Positions 5,960 to 9,940 of a stretch of DNA of 9,940 bases are shown piece by piece. The stretch is from Candidatus Omnitrophota bacterium. Lineage in GTDB: Bacteria > Omnitrophota > Gorgyraeia > Tantalellales > Tantalellaceae. A program made the translations under genes and the position numbers. Location: assembly GCA_030631915.1 (NCBI GenBank), contig DAOVKF010000051.1:1-9940 (forward strand), read 5' to 3'. The notes under the pieces were generated by a model. It saw only the letters and a program-made list of their open reading frames with translations. It made no database searches and had not been told where the DNA came from. Positions within the stretch are counted from its first letter, which is position 1. Each line of letters starts with the position of its first letter.

Positions 5960-7876
5960 TCACCTCCCGGTCTTTTTCGCGGCGCGGCCGGATCCTATCC
6001 ACTTCCCGCGTTTTGTATATGTTGTATGCAGGAGTTTATGGCTGAGATGTCCGCACGGGCCTTCGGTCAGAAATTCTTTATATATCTGTTTCACGATCGG
6101 GTTTTCATGGGATTTTCTGTAAGGCAGCCCTTCATCCTCCGCGTAAATGGCCCTTGCCCTTGCTTCCCGGATCTCGGGACTTGTCGGGATGGGCTGTCCG
6201 CCTCCTCCGAGACAACCGCCCGGGCAGGCCATTATCTCCACAAAATGATAATCATCGAGTTCCCCTCTTAAAAGCATCTCCATTATTTTCTTCGCGTTGG
6301 CAGTGCCGTGCCCTATCATGACTTTCAGTGTCACGCCTTCCAGGAACTTCCATTCACCCGCGGCTTTCTTTATGGGCAGTTCCGCGGTCCTTATCCCCTC
6401 CATGCCTCTTACAGGCGCCACGCGCAGCCCTTCGAACGGGACCTCTTCTCCCGTAACGATCTCATACACGGTCCTTATAGCGGCCTCCATGACCCCGCCC
6501 GTTGTTCCGAAAACAAGGCCGGCGCCTGTGCCTATCCCCAGCGGATCGTCAAAACCGGAATCAGGGAGATTGGGAAGGTCTATCCCGCATTCTCTTATCA
6601 TGCCGGCGAGTTCTCTCGTCGTCAGGGCGTAATCCACGTCCTTGTATCCGGAATCCTTCATCTCAGGCCTTTCACACTCAAGCTTTTTGGCCGAACATGG
6701 CATAAGGGACACGCTTACGATGTTTTCCGGGTCTATGCCGTTCTTCTCGGCGTACCATGTCTTGACAAGGGCTCCGAACATCTGCTGGGGGCTTTTTGCC
6801 GTGGAAAGGTAATCGAGTTTTTCAGGATAAAAGTATTCGATATATTTGACCCACCCGGGAGAACATGAAGTGAACTGAGGCAGCTTTACGCTCTGATCTT
6901 TATCCACAAGCTTTCTCTTCAGTTTTTGAAGAAGCTCCGTGCCTTCTTCCATGATCGTAAGGTCAGCCGTGAAATTGGTGTCAAACACTTTATCAAACCC
7001 GACCCGCTTGATAGCGGTGTTCAACTTCTTTGTGACGCTTGTCCCCGGAGGCAGGCCGAATTCCTCGCCCATCGCCGCCCTGGGGCTCGGCGCCGTCTGG
7101 ATGATAACGTGTTTCGAAGGATCATCTATGACCCCCCAGACGTCTTCCGCCGGGTCCTTTGCCTTTAAAGCCCCGGTGGGGCACCTGTTTATGCACTGAC
7201 CGCAGGCGATGCAGATAACGTCATCGAGCGGTCTATCCATATACGTGACTATCTTCGTGTCATGCCCCCTGTAAGCCGCTTCAAGCACCCCTACTTCCTG
7301 GAGATCTATACACGTCCTTACACAGCGCCTGCATAATATACATTTATCCATGTCCCTCACAACGGCATAGCTCGAAGTGTCTTTTTCATACCTGGGCTTA
7401 TCGATATGGCCGAACTTATAGCTGCTAACCCCGTATTCCTTTGCCAGGGCCTGCAGTTCGCAGTTGTTGTTCCTCGCGCAGGAATAACACTCGCCGTAAT
7501 GCTCCCTTAAGAGGAGCTGCAAAATATGCATCCTGGCCTTTCTGACCCTGGAAGAATAGGTCCTGACATTGACCGGCGCGAATATCGGGTATGAACATGA
7601 CGCCTGCAGGGTCCTCTCCCTGTCCACCTCGACCACACAGATACGGCATACACCCGCAAGGCAAAGGTCATCATGGGTACAAAGTGTGGGGATCTTTATG
7701 TTGACTTTTCCGGCGGCTTCCAGGATAGTGGTTCCCACGGGCACTTCGACCTCGATATCATCGATGACCACTTTAACCAAAGCGTCCCCGACGCCGGCGG
7801 CCAATTCCCGGGCCCGCTGTCTTCTCTGACTCACAGGGGCTCTTGACGTACTTCTTCCAAAAGGTTCCTTAAGCAT
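5960..7876 (-). CDS. hydA: [FeFe]-hydrogenase catalytic subunit HydA (multi-subunit, NAD(H)-linked type)
   Basis: Catalyses reversible proton reduction to H2. In order: a NuoG-like [2Fe-2S] domain (C66, C77, C80, C94), a His-Cys [4Fe-4S] site (H126, C130, C133, C139), two ferredoxin [4Fe-4S] sites (C179/182/185/189 and C222/225/228/232), and the H-cluster domain. The latter shows L1 TSCSPGW (336-342), L2 MPCSAKKLE (392-400) and L3 E547-IMACPGGCLGGGGQP. L1 has Ser339 where most enzymes have a second Cys. The C-terminus has the small-subunit segment (RKSHENP--K-IYKEFL) but no extra cluster. The 638-residue start at 7876 overlaps the hydBC stop by 8 nt and has GGAG 10 nt upstream. The first 32 Arg-rich residues are unlike the family, and an alternative TTG start (7778-7780) would begin at the conserved VKVVIDD. 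Confidence 0.96.
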   Translation of the reverse strand: MLKEPFGRSTSRAPVSQRRQRARELAAGVGDALVKVVIDDIEVEVPVGTTILEAAGKVNIKIPTLCTHDDLCLAGVCRICVVEVDRERTLQASCSYPIFAPVNVRTYSSRVRKARMHILQLLLREHYGECYSCARNNNCELQALAKEYGVSSYKFGHIDKPRYEKDTSSYAVVRDMDKCILCRRCVRTCIDLQEVGVLEAAYRGHDTKIVTYMDRPLDDVICIACGQCINRCPTGALKAKDPAEDVWGVIDDPSKHVIIQTAPSPRAAMGEEFGLPPGTSVTKKLNTAIKRVGFDKVFDTNFTADLTIMEEGTELLQKLKRKLVDKDQSVKLPQFTSCSPGWVKYIEYFYPEKLDYLSTAKSPQQMFGALVKTWYAEKNGIDPENIVSVSLMPCSAKKLECERPEMKDSGYKDVDYALTTRELAGMIRECGIDLPNLPDSGFDDPLGIGTGAGLVFGTTGGVMEAAIRTVYEIVTGEEVPFEGLRVAPVRGMEGIRTAELPIKKAAGEWKFLEGVTLKVMIGHGTANAKKIMEMLLRGELDDYHFVEIMACPGGCLGGGGQPIPTSPEIREARARAIYAEDEGLPYRKSHENPIVKQIYKEFLTEGPCGHLSHKLLHTTYTKRGKWIGSGRAAKKTGR

Positions 7877-9584
7877 CGAATTTTATCTCCGTTCTGTCTT
7901 TTCGTGATAATTTATAGGCCCTGGGAAAATTCTCGATTATTGACACAAAAGCGTTCGGGCCTGATTGTCCCAGACCGCATTTGGAAGCGACCTGCATGGT
8001 TTCCGAAAGAGAGATAAGTTCCTTAAGATACGCCGCGGAACATTCACCGTTTTTCAGCATCTCCACCCCTTCCGCGAGAACGGGTATACCCTGCCGGCAC
8101 GGGGTGCACTGGCCGCAGGATTCTTCCTCAAAAAACTTTAAAAAATTGTTCGCGACATCGAGCATATCTCTGTTCTGCCCAAAGATAATTACCGAACCGC
8201 CGGTTGAAAGGTCTTCATATCCAAGCGTCCTGTTAAAATGTTTCCTGGGCACGCAGCAACCCGAAGCGCCTCCGACCTGAACGGCCTTCACGTCCCGGGC
8301 GTCCGCTATCCTGAGTATCTCCTTTATGGTTATCCCGAACCGGACCTCGTATACTCCCGGTTTCTTACAATCTCCTGAGACGCTTATCAGTTTGCTGCCA
8401 AAGGACTTATCAGTCCCTGTCTCTTTGAACCAGTCCGCGCCCCTGGCCAGGATATGTGTCACAGTAACGAACGTCTCGACATTGTTCACGACCGTAGGAT
8501 GCCCGAGATATCCGGTATTTACGGGAAACGGCGGCCTGTTGCGCGGCTCTCCCCTGTTCCCCTCAAGCGATTCAATAAGACCTGTTTCCTCGCCGCACAC
8601 ATAAGCCCCTGAACCCAGACGGATCTCTATATCAAACCCAAACCCTTTTTTGCCGAGAACATCTTTACCGAGAATACCGCGTTTCAGCGACCTTGCCAGT
8701 TCTTTCTTTATCAGGGGTACCATGTATCTGTATTCCCCCCTCAGATATAAAAAGCCGGTATCCGCCCCGATCGCCAACCCGGCGATGGCCATTCCCTCGA
8801 ATACCAGCGGCAGGTATTCCGTCAAAAGCACTTTATCCTTGAAAGTGCCCGGTTCACCCTCGTCCGCGTTGCATACAACGAATTTCCTGTCCGAACACGC
8901 CTTTGCCGCGAAATCCCATTTCATACCGGTGGGAAAACCCGCGCCGCCCCTTCCTTTTAAGCCGGAATCCTTGACAGCGCCAAGCACGCCGCTCTGTCCG
9001 GTGTCCAGGGCTTTTTTAAGGCCCGCTGAAGGCTCTATGGGGCTGAATATCACAGGGCCTTCGCGTTTTACGGGTTTTTCGCTTTCCTTTATGTCCAATT
9101 TCCTGTTACTCTTCAGGCGTTTTACTATCTCCGTAATTGCGGCAGGCGTCACTTTGCCGATAAGGAGATCGTCCACCATAACGGCAGGCGCTCTGTCGCA
9201 CATGCCTATACACCCGGTCATCTCAAGGCCGATCTTCCCGTCTCGGGTGACCTCACCCGTTTTTATTTTCAGGGCTTTTTCAAAGGCCCTGATCACCCTC
9301 TTACTGCCGGCCATCTCATTGGACACGCAGTTACTTATGCGTATCACATGTTTCCCCTGTTTTTTTTCGGTCAGGAAAGAATAGAAGGTTACAACTGAAT
9401 ATACCTCCACCGGATGTATGCCGAGCTTATCAGCGATGCCCTGCATGTCTTTATCGGAAACATAGCCCTTCCTTGCCTGTGCTTCCTGCAATAAGGGCAA
9501 AAGCGCCGAACGTGCCTCATCGCCGTCTACGACACTTTCACGCCCTTTACCGGGGGTGTTTTTAACAGGATGCCTGATCGCCAT
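7869..9584 (-). CDS. fused HydC-HydB (NuoE-NuoF) diaphorase subunit of [FeFe]-hydrogenase
   Basis: This subunit passes electrons between NAD(H) and HydA. Residues about 20-160 are a NuoE/HydC thioredoxin-like domain, and residues about 175-560 a NuoF/HydB domain; in most organisms these are separate genes. The NuoF part has the FMN/NAD site GRGGAGFPTG (211-220), NADEGEPGTFKDK (239-251) and the [4Fe-4S] site C490-GQ-C493-TP-C496 with C536. The NuoE part keeps its second cysteine pair (C125, C129) but has S84 and N89 where the first pair should be, with a lone C86 between. HydB of bifurcating enzymes usually carries a C-terminal two-cluster ferredoxin domain and an extra [2Fe-2S] site; both are absent (571 residues in all). 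It is the first gene of the operon, with GAGGAG and AAGGA before the ATG. Confidence 0.95.
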   Translation of the reverse strand: MAIRHPVKNTPGKGRESVVDGDEARSALLPLLQEAQARKGYVSDKDMQGIADKLGIHPVEVYSVVTFYSFLTEKKQGKHVIRISNCVSNEMAGSKRVIRAFEKALKIKTGEVTRDGKIGLEMTGCIGMCDRAPAVMVDDLLIGKVTPAAITEIVKRLKSNRKLDIKESEKPVKREGPVIFSPIEPSAGLKKALDTGQSGVLGAVKDSGLKGRGGAGFPTGMKWDFAAKACSDRKFVVCNADEGEPGTFKDKVLLTEYLPLVFEGMAIAGLAIGADTGFLYLRGEYRYMVPLIKKELARSLKRGILGKDVLGKKGFGFDIEIRLGSGAYVCGEETGLIESLEGNRGEPRNRPPFPVNTGYLGHPTVVNNVETFVTVTHILARGADWFKETGTDKSFGSKLISVSGDCKKPGVYEVRFGITIKEILRIADARDVKAVQVGGASGCCVPRKHFNRTLGYEDLSTGGSVIIFGQNRDMLDVANNFLKFFEEESCGQCTPCRQGIPVLAEGVEMLKNGECSAAYLKELISLSETMQVASKCGLGQSGPNAFVSIIENFPRAYKLSRKDRTEIKFDA

Positions 9585-9662
9585 TTTTTCCTTGCTCCTC
9601 GCTTATCTTTACGTGTTTTTTTGTGACTCCCGAACTGAAGTAACGATCGTCTACCAGGCTGT

Positions 9663-9691
9663 ATTATAAAATAGACACGGTAATTTGTATA
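9663..9691 (-). promoter_or_regulatory. candidate sigma70 promoter of the hydBC-hydA-CMD operon
   Basis: The minus strand shows TATACA (9686-9691) and a perfect TATAAT (9663-9668) separated by 17 nt. Transcription would start about 75 nt before the hydBC ATG and downstream of the strong terminator at 9791-9833. It matches consensus at 4 of 6 and 6 of 6 positions. I saw no recognisable Rex-type operator (TTGTGA---TCACAA-like) in this leader. Confidence 0.55.
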
Positions 9692-9790
9692 GTGATAATT
9701 AGGTGACGGGAGGAGCAATGCTTGGCGTGCGGGACTCTTTTTTTATTTTTCTCACCCCTGGACTACCTCTGCTTCGGATGACTGGGTCAA

Positions 9791-9833
9791 AAAAAAGAAG
9801 GACCCGGGCAATTCACCCGGGTCCTTCTTTTTT
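9791..9833 (-). terminator. strong bidirectional terminator between the right-edge gene and hydBC
   Basis: A perfect 18-bp stem (9791-9808 against 9816-9833) closes a 7-nt loop. The stem base is an A-run on one side and a T-run on the other, so it should stop transcription from both directions. It lies 34 nt after the stop of the partial minus-strand gene and isolates the hyd operon from it. Confidence 0.93.
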
Positions 9834-9867
9834 AACGGGTCCTTATCTCCTTTTTGTTTCACCCGTC

Positions 9868-9940
9868 TTATTTTAAAAACCTTCTTATCCGTCTTATGAC
9901 CGCGCTTATTGCCACTCCCATGAACGGCATCATGCCTGCC
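9868..9940 (-). CDS. C-terminal end of an unidentified protein (runs off the right edge)
   Basis: The minus-strand frame entering at the right edge encodes 23 residues (ending PFMGVAISAVIRRIRRFLK) and stops at TAA 9868-9870. A hydrophobic stretch followed by a strongly basic tail looks like the end of a membrane or membrane-associated protein. The terminator 34 nt further on supports this as a true gene end. Too little is visible to name it, and another frame cannot be excluded. Confidence 0.45.
   Translation of the reverse strand, partial: AGMMPFMGVAISAVIRRIRRFLK

Noticed and set aside
9527..9718. Short minus-strand frame overlapping the hydBC start
   Set aside because: It is out of frame with hydBC, covers the promoter and leader, and encodes low-complexity basic sequence with no recognisable motif.
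1..9940. CRISPR array, tRNA or rRNA genes
   Set aside because: No regularly spaced repeats, cloverleaf structures or ribosomal RNA segments were seen on either strand.

Overview
The window carries one nearly complete [FeFe]-hydrogenase locus, all on the minus strand. It reads from right to left: a two-gene structural module (a fused NuoE/NuoF-type diaphorase, then the catalytic subunit), a small AhpD/CMD-family gene, and then the maturation module (TM1266-like regulator, hydF, hydG, hydE). This points to an anaerobic bacterium that makes or uses H2 through NAD(H). The sequence does not fix the taxon. An uncultured anaerobic lineage such as Omnitrophota is only a guess.

Layout: 9868-9940 is the 3' end of an unidentified minus-strand gene, followed by a very strong terminator (9791-9833). 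A sigma70-like promoter (about 9663-9691) precedes the hydBC fusion (7869-9584). That gene overlaps hydA (5960-7876), and hydA is followed 3 nt later by the CMD gene (5603-5956). An intrinsic terminator (5453-5497) closes this transcript. Next comes a 133-nt imperfect palindrome (5312-5444) just before the ribosome binding site of the TM1266-like gene (5049-5300). This gene, hydF (3733-5052), hydG (2277-3773) and hydE (1229-2266) overlap or nearly abut. After hydE lies an accessory stretch (393-1228) with short tandem repeats, a second long hairpin (1068-1185) and a decayed ISNCY-like insertion sequence. The left edge (1-392) is the start of a secreted beta-propeller-like protein.

How the genes work together: HydE, HydG and HydF build and deliver the 2Fe subcluster of the H-cluster to HydA. 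HydA exchanges electrons with NAD(H) through the FMN/Fe-S fusion subunit. That subunit lacks the C-terminal ferredoxin-like extension typical of electron-bifurcating HydB, so a simple NADH-linked, non-bifurcating enzyme is the more likely reading.

The points most worth a second look are: (a) the long palindrome in front of the maturation operon, whose mismatches mostly become G-U pairs only on the transcribed strand and which could form a 7-bp pseudoknot; (b) loss of both canonical cysteines of the first pair in the NuoE-like domain; (c) a displaced cysteine in the HydG auxiliary-cluster motif; (d) Ser for Cys in the HydA L1 motif; and (e) a second long hairpin downstream of hydE with the opposite strand bias.
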